Below are positions 1 through 10,972 of a DNA stretch of 64,000 nucleotides, one piece after another (position 1 is the first letter of the stretch; every line of letters begins with the position of its first letter). The stretch comes from Berghia stephanieae (taxonomy: Eukaryota; Mollusca; Gastropoda; Nudibranchia; Aeolidiidae), in contig CM067445.1 of the NCBI GenBank assembly GCA_034508935.3, positions 8,058,792-8,122,791 of the forward strand, given 5' to 3'. The position numbers and the translations under genes are program-made. The notes below the pieces were generated by a model that had not been told where the DNA came from, ran no database searches, and saw nothing but the letters and a program-made list of their open reading frames with translations.

Positions 1-109
1 GAAGCGTTTCTTTGTCTAGTCTACAACGACATCAAAGGCTTGCTAACCTCTATGGATGGCAATCAACAACAACTATATGTAGTCATCATTTTGGAATGCA
101 CGTTCTGTT
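1..109. other. Unassigned sequence at left edge
   Basis: No exon, repeat or motif recognised. The downstream part of PLOD should start somewhere left of here. Confidence 0.3.
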
Positions 110-421
110 CCTGTGCGGCTATGTGGTCTTGTGGTATAACACTCGCTTTCGGATCGGAAAGTCCTGGGTTCGAGCCTCGCTCAGCGTATAGTTGAGTCCT
201 TGGAAAAAAGCTCTTTACTCAAATTCTCTCACCGTACTCAGGTGTAAAATAAGTACCTGGCCGTCAACAGCGTTGTCTCTGTCCGAAAAAATTGTAATAT
301 CGCCTTACAAGCATCATGTCTTGTCCTAAATGTTAAATGTCTTGCTGTTGGCCAGGGACCCCTTGTAAAGCGCTTTGAGCACGTTTAGTGGATATTACGT
401 GATATAAAAGCTCAATTTATC

Positions 422-454
<33 letters not shown>
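110..454 (+). repeat. SINE-1 (tRNA-derived), near full length, with (ATT)n tail
   Basis: Reference copy of the commonest SINE in the window. The tRNA-like head is 'gcggctatgtggtcttgtgg' with a B-box-like 'gggttcgagcc'. The body includes 'ctcaccgtactcaggtg' and 'cagcgttgtctctgtccg'. The tail contains 'gtaaagcgctttgagcacg' and 'gatataaaagctca', followed by an ATT microsatellite. The 'aagcgctttgag' tail is shared by many invertebrate SINEs. Confidence 0.85.
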
Positions 455-525
455 CATTCCATTGTCTTTGTGTGAAACCCACTTGCTTAATTCAGTGGTC
501 ACCACTTTATGACCTCTCTTCTATC

Positions 526-790
526 AGGGGGTCCTGATAGCTCAGTTGATAGAACACTCGCTTCACACTAAAGGGGATCGAGATAGATCCCAGGTAAAGT
601 CGACATTATTTTCTGACTTCCTCCCCCCTGTTCTTCTAGCATTGATTGGGTAGCTGGGTCTGTTGAATCTGGTGGAAAGTACTTGCAATAGACGAATATC
701 CTAAACAAATGGTAGCAACAAATTGCTATTGTCTATTTTAAGCTACAGAAACTGGGATAAACTCCAAGTTAAGACTACAAATATATAATG
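526..790 (+). repeat. SINE-2 (tRNA-derived), near full length
   Basis: Head 'gatagctcagttgatagaac' is A-box-like, with a weaker B box 'gagatagatcccagg'. The body runs through 'tgattgggtagctgggtctg' and 'caaattgctattgtc'; the tail reads 'aaactgggataaactcc'. The best-preserved copy is at 6188-6465. Confidence 0.8.
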
Positions 791-944
791 ATTGAGATAA
801 CGCAGGAGAAACAAAGTATTATTCACAAAAGTACATCTTGTGAAATAATTAACCAAAAATACTTAGATTAAAAAGGCATACACATACAAACACACAACAA
901 CAAAAAAATCAGAGTTCAACTGCCTTCCACTTTGACCTAGGAAG

Positions 945-1203
945 TGATACTAAGCTGCTAGAAGCCGTGAAGTGTAAAAACTCATGGATAAAAATGAATA
1001 TAACAGCTTAAGAACAAACAACAAAATACCAAACACGGGACATTTCGGGACCAAAACCCTTCTTCAGCCAAGACCAAAAACAATAAAAACATGAATACAC
1101 GAATATATTGTTCTTGTTTTAGGCTGAAAAAGCATTTTTGATACCGAAACGTTGTGTTTGGTATTTCGTTATTTTTCCGAGGCCTTTGATGATTTGTGGA
1201 TAC
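945..1203. repeat. Foldback element FB-2, copy 1
   Basis: Two inverted arms face each other. The left arm, read on the minus strand, has 'ggctgaagaagggttttgg' then 'cccgaaatgtcc'. The right arm on the plus strand has 'ggctgaaaaagca' then 'ccgaaacgttgtgtttgg'. The outer ends carry 'agctgctagaagc' and 'ttccgaggc', shared with copies at 5590 and 27280. The element reaches the donor of PLOD exon 8. Confidence 0.65.
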
Positions 1204-4200
1204 CTTGATGGGCCCATTGCCGTGAATGACAATAGGTCGCGTTCCAGTCTTCAGGTTGTACAAGTAACTTCTGGTTCCTTGATATTTCAGGCTGACTTCA
1301 TCTGTTGTAAAGTAGATGAGACATAGACAAATATTTATATGCGTTTTAAAGCAAATGGTTTTGACAGCACACCTGCAAAAGTTTCAACACTGAGTTACTT
1401 AACTTTACATACTCCTTACATAAGTGGGACATATGTGGTATGACACTCGTTTTCGGATAGGAAGGTCCTGGGTCTGAGCCTCACTCAGCGCATAGTTGAG
1501 TCCTTGGAAAAGGCTCTTTACTCACATTCTCTCACCGTACTCAGGTGTAATATGAGTACCTGGCTGTTAACAGCGTTGTCTCTGTCCGAAAAAATTATAA
1601 TATCACCTAACAGGCGTCATGTCCCGTCCTACAAGTTAAGTGTTGCTGTTGGCCAGGGACCCCTTGTAAAGCGCTTTGAGCACGTTTAGTGGATATTGCG
1701 CTGTATAAAAGCTCATTTAAATTTAAAGGACCACCAATAGCTCAGTTGGTAGAAGAGTCGCTTCACATGCATAGGAACTATGATCAATCCAGGGTGTAGT
1801 CGAGATTGTTTTCTGATCCCCCAATCCACCCAGCAATAAATGAGTAGCTGTTAGATCGGACAGAAAGCACTTTGCAATAGACAAGCGTCCTATCCAAGGG
1901 GTAGCAAGCAATTGCTATTGTCCGTTTCAAGCTACAGAAGCACGGTAAACTCTGGCTCCATGGGCCTAACGGGTCTGAAGTAATACTTTTTTTTATTTAT
2001 CAATAAGCACAGAAAACACATTTTCAAAAATCAAGACCAGGATTATCACCATTGGACAAAGGGCTGCATGTCGGTAATTGGGTCAAATTGAGTCAGTGAC
2101 ACGGCCATATTCTTGAGCTGTACACGCATTTTTCTATCTGGGTTTCGTGACTCTTAAGCTAATAAATAATTTTTTTTATTACCAAATTAAGGTAAACAAC
2201 TTGATAGATTAAAAGGCATAGGAGTGAAAATTCTGTTGCTGGTTCATGCTATTGAAACTGGGATAAAATCCAGCTCCAAGGGCCGTATGGCTCTGAAGGA
2301 CTACTTTTTTTCATTTCTTTTTTTCCTCCGCTTCAATTTAAGATGCAAATATCATACCACAATTTCAAATAATCACGAGATGATGAAAAAAAAAAACCAA
2401 GGAATGATGATGACTCACCAAGTTGATGGTTGAGGTTTTGAAAGATTTCACATCTATTGTCCAGCTTGATGTTCCACTCATGCTGCAGGGGGATGAGATT
2501 TGAAAGATTTTTCATTATTCCTAGATGGAAGGATGTCAAATGTAGTGTGATCCTCCATAAACGGGGGTTACTACATAATGAAGGAGGATGAGGAGGAGGA
2601 ATGGTAAGAAGCAGAGGAGGAGGATGCGGAGGATGAGGAGGAGGATGATGATGATGATGAGGAGGAGGAGGAGGAGGAGGAGAGGAGGGAGGAGGAGGAG
2701 GAGGAGGAGGAGGAGGAGGAGAAGGAGGAGGAGAGAAGAGAAGAAGAAGAAGAAGAAGAAGAAGAAGAAGAAGAAGAAGAAGAAGAAGAAGAAGAAGAAG
2801 AAGAAGAAGAAGAAGAAGAAGAAGAAGAAGAAGAAGAAGAAGAAGAAGAAGAAGAAGAAGAAGAAGAAGAAGAAGAAGAAGAAGAAGAAGAAGAAGAAGA
2901 AGAAGAAGAAGAAGAAGAAGAAAAGAAGAGAAGAAAAAGAAAAGAAAGAAGAAGAAGAAGAAGAAGAAGAAGAAGAAGATGCTATATATAATTCACATAT
3001 CGATCCATTAAAATTACCCTCGCCAAGCCAGAACAACACTGTCATTATATTTTTTAAATTTGTATTAAAAATTTTGAACAATATTGATCCATTAGAATGA
3101 CCTTCACCTTTCCAAAAACTCTCAAACTTAGTACTTCCCTCCCATCCTTCAAATGTCTACCCATTACAATGACCTTCACCTTTCCAAAAACTCTCAAACT
3201 TCGTACTTCCCTCCCATCCTTCAAATGTCTATCGATTACAATGACCTTCACCTTTCCAAAAACTCTCAAACTTAGTACTTCCCTCTCAACCTTCAAATGT
3301 CTATCGATTAGAATGACCTTCCCTTTTCCAAAAACTCTCAAACTTCGTACTTCCCTCCCATCCTTCAAATGGCTATCGATTACAATGACCTTCACCTTTC
3401 CAAAAACTCTCAAACTTCGTACTTCCCTCTCAACCTTCAAATGTCTACCCATTACAATGACCTTCACCTTGCCATAAACTTTCAAACCTGGGACTACAAA
3501 AAATCAAAAACAAGTTATCCGTCAAAATTTTAAATATGAGTTTTTCCAGTAGGAGCAGAATACACAAATACTGTACACTGATCAGTTTGTGATGAAGGAA
3601 TTCAATCAAACACTGGGTTATTTCTCACCCTTAGACTCCTGTCCAGGAAGATCTGGGTGTAGTAGAGTTGATCATCATCCATATCACCAATTTGACGGTA
3701 GTTGACAATGTCATGAATTTCCTTCGCATAACCAATGAATCCTGGATTGATAATCAAAGAGTACATTAGATGAATTGGTATCAAATGTTGAAATAATGTG
3801 TCATTATTTGACACATTTGACACAATTCTGAAAACAATACAATTATCCTTAACTCACTCAATCCCAACACTGACTGTCTCGGTATTTGACTGTTGTTAAC
3901 TCACTCAATTCTAACACTGACTATCTCGGTATTTGACTGTTGTTAACTCACTCAATCCCAACACTGACTATCTCGGTATTTGACTGTGGTTAACTCACTC
4001 AATTCTAACACTGACTATCTCGGTATTTGACTGTTGTAAACTCACTCAATCCCAACACTGACTATCTCGGTATTTGACTGTTGTTAACTCACTCAATCCC
4101 AACACTGACTATCTCGGTATTTGACTGTTGTTAACTCACTCAATCCCAACACTGACTATCTCGGTATTTGACTGTTGTTAACTCACTCAATTCTAACACT

Positions 4201-7200
4201 GACTATCTCAGTATTTGACTGTTGTTAACTCACTCAATCCCAACACTGACTATCTCGGTATTTGACTGTTGTTAACTCACTCAATCCCAACACTGACTAT
4301 CTCGGTATTTGACTGTTGTTAACTCAATCAATCCCAACACTGACTATCTCGGTATTTGACTGTTGTTAACTCACTCAATTCTAACACTGACTATCTCGGT
4401 ATTTGACTGTTGTTAACTCACTCAGTCCTACCATTAACAATCTCGGTATTTAACTGATGTAAGCTCACTCAATCCTGACACCGATCACCTCGGTATTTGA
4501 CTATTGTTAATTCACTCAATCCTCATACACATTATCTTGGTATTTGATTGACATTAACTCTGTCAATCCTAACATCAACTATCTCTGTATTTGTCTGTGG
4601 TTATTTTTACCCAGTCATCATTTACATTTTTCTGAGACAAATTATAGGCATATCATTAAAACTACTGCTTTTAATCTATACAAATGTTTGTGTTGTATAG
4701 CAACCAACTTTTCAAAGAGCTAAAACGGGACACATCATGACCTAAAACAGCAGTATGTTTGGACTATCATATAACATAATCTAGATTTAGAAAATACTTT
4801 ACAATTGGCTAGCGTTGTATCCAAAGGGTATCAAGCAATTGCAGTTGTCCGTTTCACACTAAAGAAACCGGGGCAACTCTGGTTCCTGAGCCAAATCGCT
4901 CTGAAGGACTATTAAAACACAACATACATCGTTTCTTTTTTTAAAAATCATTTGATAAACTGTTTAGAGAACCTAACACCTTTCGTGATTCCAAAGCAAT
5001 AAATCATATATCTTAAAAGACATATTCCTGGATTCAAAAAACCAAAACACAAACAAACAAGATTTACCTCCTGAGTTCAAAAACCTCTTTTCGTTCTCTT
5101 TGACTTTTGGGTATTTATCCTGAATGAATAAAAAGATCAAATAATTTAGACCTTCATCAAACTAATTGTGTTTACACATCTCCAAAGACATTTCAAGTTT
5201 TTAAAATTAAAAAATAAATTGAGCTTTATATAGCGCAATATCCACTAATTGTGCTCAAACCACTTTACAAGGGGTCCCTGGCCAACAGCAACATTTAACA
5301 TGTAGGACGGGACATGACGCCTGTAAGGCAATATTACAATTTTTCAGACAAAGACAACGCTGTTAACGGCCAGGTACTCATTTTACACATGAGTACAGTG
5401 AGAGAATGTGAGTAAAGAGCCTTTTCCAAGCACTCAACTATGCGCCGAGCATGAGGCTCAAACCCAGGACCTTCCGATCCAAAAGCGAGTGTCGTACCAC
5501 TAGACCACATAGCCACAAAATTTTGTTCAAGTTTGAGACCGATAAGAGATCTATATTCTGAAAAGTGAGTGGAGCAGGCACTTATGTTGAAAGGAATAAA
5601 CAAAAATGAAACTGAATATAAAAGCTTCAAAAAAGAACAACATACCAAACCCAGAACATTTCAGGCTCAAAACCCTTCCTCAGCAAACAACCAAAAAAAA
5701 AAAACAAACAATGAAAGTATAAATACATGACTTAAAACCAGACCTCTGCCATCCAACTTGTTCTTAAGTACTGTATTTATGTTTTCATTGGCTTTTTTTT
5801 GTTGTTATGGCTGAGGAAGGGTTATGTGCCCGATACGTTCCATGTTTGGCATTTTGATCTTCTTTTGAAGTGGTCATGTTGATTTTTTAAAATTACTTTT
5901 AACAGTCCACAGCTTCTAGCAGCTTAGCATTACTTTACACTTAATGATGATAATAACATGAAATGAAGGGAGTGGAGAAGTACCCGAGACAAAGGAGAGG
6001 GACCACCAGTGGTGGATAGCATCGACTGTAGAACATTCCTCTCGTGGCTAGGTAAAGAAGGTGCCCATAACAGTTGGGTCATGGTTCGACTCCCCATCAC
6101 TGTGAAAGGTTTTATTCTCTATTGTCTTCTAGCACTTTTCTACTGATTTCCTTTCATGATAAAAAAATCGATGCCAATAAATAACTTTGGGGGTCCCGAT
6201 AGCTCAGTTGGTAGAGCACTCGCTTCACAATCAAAGGGAATGAGATCGATCCCTGGTGCAGTTGAGATTTTTTTCTGACCCCCTGTCCATCCAGCAGTGA
6301 TTGGGTAGTTGGGTCTTTAGATCTGCAGAAAGTACTTTGCGATGGACTAGCGTCCTATCCAAAAGGGTAGCAAGCAATTTCTATAGTCGGTTTCACACTA
6401 TAGAACCTGGGATAAACTCCGGCTCCATGGGCCTAATGTCTCTAAAGGATTACCTTTTTCTACCTATTACTTTACTTTGAAAGATTTGCAATGTCTTAAA
6501 GGAGGATTCATGATAAACAATTTCAACTTTCAAATTGTTTCTGTGAAAATTTGTAAAGCGCTTTGAGCACGTTTAGTGGATAATGCTCTATATAAAGCTC
6601 AATTTCAATATTTAATTGTTCATTATTATAACATTTTTAAACAACATTTTGTTCATTTCAAAATAAAAGATTAAAAACTGGAGAATATTACCCCAGACAC
6701 CGTGGTAAAATGCCACAGATTTTAAATAAAGACAACATAGTTTAATGTTTTGTAAGAGAGTTAAATTTCTCATACCTTCAATGATGCATCAGGCCAAATA
6801 GTTAATTCAGCACCAAACACGACTCTTGCATTAAACTTTAGGAACTTCTCTATCAGTGCATCAGGGCCTTTGGTCAACACCACATCATAGCTGTTTTGGA
6901 AAATATATAAATATATATAATGGAATAACTCCTCTATCTGTCCATTCACCTGTTAGGCGTCATACAATTTTTTTCCAATATAGACAACACCGTTAATGAC
7001 CAGGTACTCGTTTAACACCTGAGTACGGTGAGAGAATGTGTAAAGAGCCTTTCCAAGGGACTCTACTATGCACCGAGCAAGGCTAGAACCCAGGACCTTC
7101 CGATCCGAATGCGAGTGTCTTACCACAAGACCACATAGCCGCACGGATGACTTTAAGTCTACAGGAACAAGAAAAAATTTGAACTATCCGTCATATCAAG

Positions 7201-10200
7201 TTACGTGTCCAATTTTCAAATGTCCCATTATTAAGCAAGGTAGCCCATACTCACACACCAATATGCACACCCATGCACAAACACACAAAAACAAGTAAAA
7301 TCCAACTCCATTAAAGTGCATAAATTCTTGCTACCAAATTGACAAATAAGGGAGCAGGCACCGGTGTGAGATAAAGATCTGAACAAGTGTGTATGAAACA
7401 GTGCCAGACAAAGCAAGAAAGAAAAATACAAGGGAAAAAAAATCCCAAAAAATCAGTATTCCTCAACTGGGGATCGAACCTCAGATGCTTTGTCTAGCAC
7501 CGTTTCATACACACTTGTTCAAATCTTTACATTAGAGCAACCAAATATAGGTTGCATGAAATACTGATAAGCTTGGATATAATGGAGTACTGAAAGTCAT
7601 TATCTAAACTAGACTGCAATCGTCTTAATAAACTATTAATAATTATTTTTATCATCATCATCATCGTCATAATTATTAATGAGTAGAATGCCTCTGTTCT
7701 TATAAAGAACTACAAAATATTAAACTATATTTAAAAAAACAAACATTATAAATGATCCAAGAAAGACCTACCTGTCTGTAAACATGATGAGTAGATTTTC
7801 CCTGTTCTTAAATTTTTTGAGCCCTTGTTTTAAGAGATTAATCTTGTGTCCGCCTCCAAGAGAATCCATCGTGCCACCTCGCCATTCTTCACCCGTTCCA
7901 AATACCTGAAAAGTCATTTCAAATTAATTTCTACCAATATTAGTACAATATAGCCACCAAAATCCGAATAGGGATGGGAGGACTGATATGACTAAAAATT
8001 GAATAAGAACATTTATATAGAACATCTCCATGGATTTACCATGCCCAATGCACTTTAAAATGTTTCATTTTTACCCCCCAGCATGCTATATGGTACCATA
8101 TTTCCATTGCATATAGTTCCGTTCCAGTCATCTGTTAGGCATCCTTCTTTTTTCTACTAACGCTTTTATAATATCCACCAAAAGACAGGTACTCACTCAC
8201 ACCTGTGTCGAGTGGGATAAAGTCTTAATAGCTTCACCCAAGGACACAAAGTCACCCATTCAGCCACTGATCATGCTTAACAGTGCTAGACTTTTGTGAC
8301 AACACATAACACCACACGACTAAGCCATCAAGTCACCCATTTACTCTTTTGATAACCAAAAATTCTTGGAGAAATAAAACAAAAACAGGATATGTTTGCC
8401 TGAGGTAAAATTGATCTCATCCTAATCAGATTTCCACTGATATTTCCATTTGATTCATTTTCCATTTGTGAATCCTTCATCATTGAGTTGAAACTTGTGC
8501 GGCTATTTGGTCTAGTGGTATCAAGTCACCCATTTACTCTTTTGATAACCAAAAACTCTTGGAGAAATAAAACAAAAACAGAATATGTTTGCCTGAGGTA
8601 AAATTGATCTCATCCTAATCAGATTTCCACTGATATTTCCATTTGATTCATTTTCCATTTGTGAATCCTTCATCATTGAGTTGAAACTTGTGCGGCTATT
8701 TGGTCTAGTGGTATGACACTCGCCTTCGAATCAGAAGGTCTTAGGTTCAAGTCCCGAGCCACATGGAAAAGACATTGTAATAAGGGGTAAATGCTCTACT
8801 GTGTGCTGTATAAATTTATAGTCGGCGGCTTTATCCCTAAAAAATATTGATATGAAGAGCGTGTCACTCTTTGTTGATTGGTTTCAATTTTGTACATTAT
8901 GAGAGTTTATTTTAAACTTGAGCATTTATATGTCTCAATATCCATTAAACGTGCTCAAAGCGCTTTACTAGGGTCAATGTCCAACAACAACAACAACGTT
9001 TAACATGTAGGACCAGACATGACTCCTGTAAGGCAATATTATAATTTTTCCTTGACAGAGATGACACTGTTAACAGCCGGGTAAGCATTGTACACCTGAT
9101 TACATTGAGTGAATATGAGTAAAGAGGCTTTTCCAAGGATTCAACTATGCGCTGTTGAAAGCAGGATTCAAACTCAGGACCTTCTTATCTGAAGGCAAGT
9201 GTTACATCATCACTAGACCATAAAGCCATCTCCCAGCTTGAAATTTTATTTCAAAACTTCAAATCCAAAAAGAAAAGTTTATGGTGAGAAAATTAAATAC
9301 AAGAATTTTTTTAAAAACCTTAAGACATATTTTATATCTTATTGGAAATACCTGGACATTGTATCCGTATTTCTTTATTGATCGCATAAACAATTTGAAT
9401 CCATCCGTCTCTTCTGTGGCAACAGTCACCACAATCAAGTCAAGATCGCTTTCAACTGGAAGTAAAGAGTTCCTTAAAATTAATTCTTGTTATGAAAATT
9501 AATGATGTATCTCTACTACAGATTTTGTGTTACGGGTATATGGTTGGAATTCATTTATTTTTAAAGTTTTAAAATTTTCTTTTTTCCAACTTCTTGAGTG
9601 ATTCTGATTGAGTGGAGAGTTTTAAAAAATTCTCTTTACTTTTCAAGAGATATGATAAGATATAAATTAGCATCCAGTCAGGAACTGAGGGTGGTATACA
9701 TAGGTAAAACTGTCTTGGAAATGTTGCATAAACCTATCAGACAGTTGATGGAAATTACCACGTCAAAGTTGAATGTCACGTTTTCCATTCATCAATGGGA
9801 ATTTAATGTTTATCAAATGACATCATATGCCAAAAGGCCAATTAAATAATGCACATGAACTAATCACAGTCAAATAAAAACTAATGTGATGCCAAAGTCT
9901 GACGATCACAGTCACAGCCTAAACAAAAAACAAAATAAACCGAGCCATGACCTATGGCCTATGACCTATGATGTAACTCATACAAGGATACAACCATTTT
10001 TCAATGCTTGAGCCGAGTGAGCTTACACTGTAGAAAATTGGGATAAATTTGGACAACATTGGACCTTGTCACTCTGGGGACTTTTTTCTTTTTTAAAAAT
10101 CAAGTGACGTTTTCAGATAGTCTTTTAAACTGTAATGAGTGGCATGAATGACAGAGTGGTGGGGTGTATCTTTAATTTTTGGTATCAAAATCAGATAGTG

Positions 10201-10972
10201 TTCAGTGGTGTCAGAAATTGTTTAACTCTTGTCATTACATTTATGCCCTAGAGTAAGACAAAGTACTTTCTGCCAGATCTCCCAAACCTAGCTGTACTGT
10301 AAAATCATGCTGGATGGACAACGGGGTCAGACAAAAATCTGGACTGCCCACTTGACCGATGCTGGTCAATCTGCTTGTTAGGTAGGTGTTCTCCCTGTGG
10401 CAATAAGGTGATTAATTTCATATTTACATCCATTGTTTTCTTTTTTCAAATTGTCCATGTGTTAATAATTAGTTGCTATCTAATGACATTTAATAAACTC
10501 CAGGTGACAATGCATTGAACAAATATCATCAAAGCATTACAGTAATCATTTGCCAGCCACAGTTATAAACAGTATTATTTGTTGGGATGAATAGAAACCA
10601 GAAAAGCCAAATGAGAAATAAAATAATACAAAATATGAACTTTGAAGGTTTTGCAAGAAATAGTGTTTATAATCCACCATTAAAACGTAACCCCCCCCCC
10701 CCCCCCCAAGTTTCATGTTTCAGGCCAGGAATTGAAATTCCAGCAGCTTGTTTGTGTTCACCATGATATGGTTATATAATTGTAATAGGCCTATATATAT
10801 ATAATTTATACGATTTTGAGACAGTGGGTCACATTTAATGCTTCATTTATTCCAATTTTGAATTATTTAGCACATAATAGCACACACCTTGCTTTCCACT
10901 GGAATCTGTGTCACTTTGGCTGAGCACACAAGACACGATAAACCAAAGAGCGAATAGGATCAGAATCTTCAT
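1204..10972 (-). CDS. PLOD: Procollagen-lysine 5-dioxygenase/glycosyltransferase, 5' half (8 exons, partial)
   Basis: Enzyme of the secretory pathway that hydroxylates collagen lysines; family members also carry an N-terminal glycosyltransferase (GT) domain that modifies hydroxylysine. Exons on the minus strand: 10972-10888, 9455-9352, 7905-7772, 6890-6776, 5119-5068, 3741-3629, 2482-2419, 1301-1204. All have AG acceptors and GT donors, and the phases join without error into 255 codons. Residues 1-19 form a signal peptide (MKILILFALWFIVSCVLSQ). The GT-domain landmarks are visible: GTGEEWRGG in exon 3, FTDSYDV near residues 105-111 (metal-binding Asp pair), RFLNSGGFIGYA near 157-169, the poly-Asp stretch DMDDDQLYYTQ near 183-191, and IHGNGP near 248-253 (family metal-ligand His). 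The dioxygenase half must lie left of the window; I see no further exon in 1-1203. Human paralogues PLOD1-3 cannot be told apart here, and an invertebrate is expected to have one gene. Start choice: only ATG giving a signal peptide in the first exon. Confidence 0.93.
1428..1718 (+). repeat. SINE-1, 5' truncated, in PLOD intron 7
   Basis: Begins within the A-box region and continues to the 'gtataaaagctca' tail. Confidence 0.8.
1730..1990 (+). repeat. SINE-2 in PLOD intron 7
   Basis: Starts 'caatagctcagttggtagaa' and ends in the 'aaactctggctccatgggcc' tail, directly downstream of a SINE-1 copy. Confidence 0.8.
2225..2312 (+). repeat. SINE-2 tail fragment
   Basis: Only the last part remains: 'gctattgaaactgggataaa', 'tctgaaggactac'. 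Confidence 0.65.
2580..2982. repeat. Purine-only (AGG)n/(AAG)n microsatellite
   Basis: About 400 bp of pure purine tract on the plus strand, first AGG/ATG-rich and then a long AAG run. It lies in PLOD intron 6, close to the acceptor side of exon 7. The Lys/Glu and Phe/Leu reading frames across it are not genes. Confidence 0.95.
3000..3540. repeat. 72-bp tandem repeat derived from a foldback (FB-1) arm
   Basis: Five and a half units of 72 bp start at 3098, 3170, 3242, 3314, 3386 and 3458. Each holds 'tgaccttcacctttccaaaa', 'actctcaaactt' and 'ccttcaaatgtct'. These match the inner arm of FB-1 ('tgaccctcatcttggcaaaa', 'ctctcaaac', 'ccttcaaatatcga'). The right end reads 'aatatgagtttttccag', the FB-1 terminus. 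As 72 is a multiple of 3, both strands stay open, but no gene is implied. Confidence 0.8.
3849..4620. repeat. 47-bp satellite, about 16 units
   Basis: Units begin 'ttaactcactcaatcccaac' and end 'ggtatttgactgttg', spaced exactly 47 bp from 3849 (3896, 3943, 3990 and so on). The first dozen are nearly identical; the last four decay, as expected at an array edge. It lies in PLOD intron 5. Confidence 0.93.
4795..4915 (+). repeat. SINE-2 3' fragment
   Basis: Contains 'ctagcgttgtatccaaaggg' and 'tctgaaggactattaaa'. Confidence 0.7.
5205..5525 (-). repeat. SINE-1, near full length, in PLOD intron 4
   Basis: Reverse-oriented copy from the 'ttgagctttatatagcgc' tail to the head complement 'accactagaccacatagcc'. 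Confidence 0.85.
5590..5950. repeat. Foldback element FB-2, copy 2
   Basis: The left arm is the complement of 'gctgaggaagggttttgag'; the right arm reads 'ggctgaggaagggttatg', 'gcccgatacgttcc'. The terminus 'cacagcttctagcagctta' matches copy 3. Confidence 0.7.
6188..6465 (+). repeat. SINE-2, best-preserved copy
   Basis: Head 'cccgatagctcagttggtag' is clearly tRNA-like (A box), followed by 'gagatcgatccctgg' as a B-box relic and the full body to 'taatgtctctaaaggatta'. Confidence 0.85.
6536..6610 (+). repeat. SINE-1 tail fragment
   Basis: Only 'ttgtaaagcgctttgagcac' to 'ctatataaagctcaattt' remains. Confidence 0.75.
6950..7150 (-). repeat. SINE-1, tail truncated
   Basis: Head and middle of the family in reverse orientation, ending in the complement 'ccacatagccgcac'. 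It lies 60 bp upstream of PLOD exon 4. Confidence 0.8.
7372..7530. repeat. Inverted repeat (hairpin) of about 45-bp arms
   Basis: Left arm 'gaacaagtgtgtatgaaaca' pairs with right arm 'cgtttcatacacacttgttc'; pairing extends over the next bases ('gtgccagacaaagc' with 'gctttgtctagcac'). The loop is about 65 bp. A related arm lies near 58022-58060. Confidence 0.75.
8100..8330 (-). repeat. Degenerate SINE-like sequence
   Basis: The complement reads as a tRNA-like head ('ggcttagtcgtgtggtg'), a middle with 'acaggtgtgagtgagtacct' and a tail 'ggtggatattataaaagcg', paralleling SINE-1 order but too diverged to assign. Confidence 0.45.
8329..8780 (+). repeat. Tandem duplication of about 190 bp, ending in a SINE head
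   Basis: 8329-8519 and 8520-8705 are near-identical, both starting 'tcaagtcacccatttactct'. Each ends in a SINE head ('gtgcggctatttggtctagt'); only the second continues through the B box ('taggttcaagtcc'). Confidence 0.8.
8915..9230 (-). repeat. SINE-1, diverged, near full length
   Basis: Reverse copy from 'tgtctcaatatccattaaac' to 'ctagaccataaagcc', in PLOD intron 2. Confidence 0.8.
10255..10370 (-). repeat. SINE-2 fragment
   Basis: The complement of 'agatctggcagaaagtactt' and of the 'gttgtccatccagca' region is present. Confidence 0.6.

Noticed and set aside
2588-3100. Long Lys/Glu/Arg-rich and Phe/Leu-rich open frames
   Set aside because: They are translations of the purine microsatellite and carry no protein-like sequence.
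3054-3485. Repeat-protein-like frames of 24-residue units on both strands
   Set aside because: The 72-bp satellite is divisible by 3 and keeps both strands open; no start context or splice sites, and it lies inside a PLOD intron.
3849-4620. CRISPR-like array
   Set aside because: The regular 47-bp units are contiguous with no unique spacers, and the DNA is plainly eukaryotic; it is a satellite.
9598-9849. 83-codon plus-strand frame in PLOD intron 1
   Set aside because: No recognisable domain and no splice or promoter context; probably chance.
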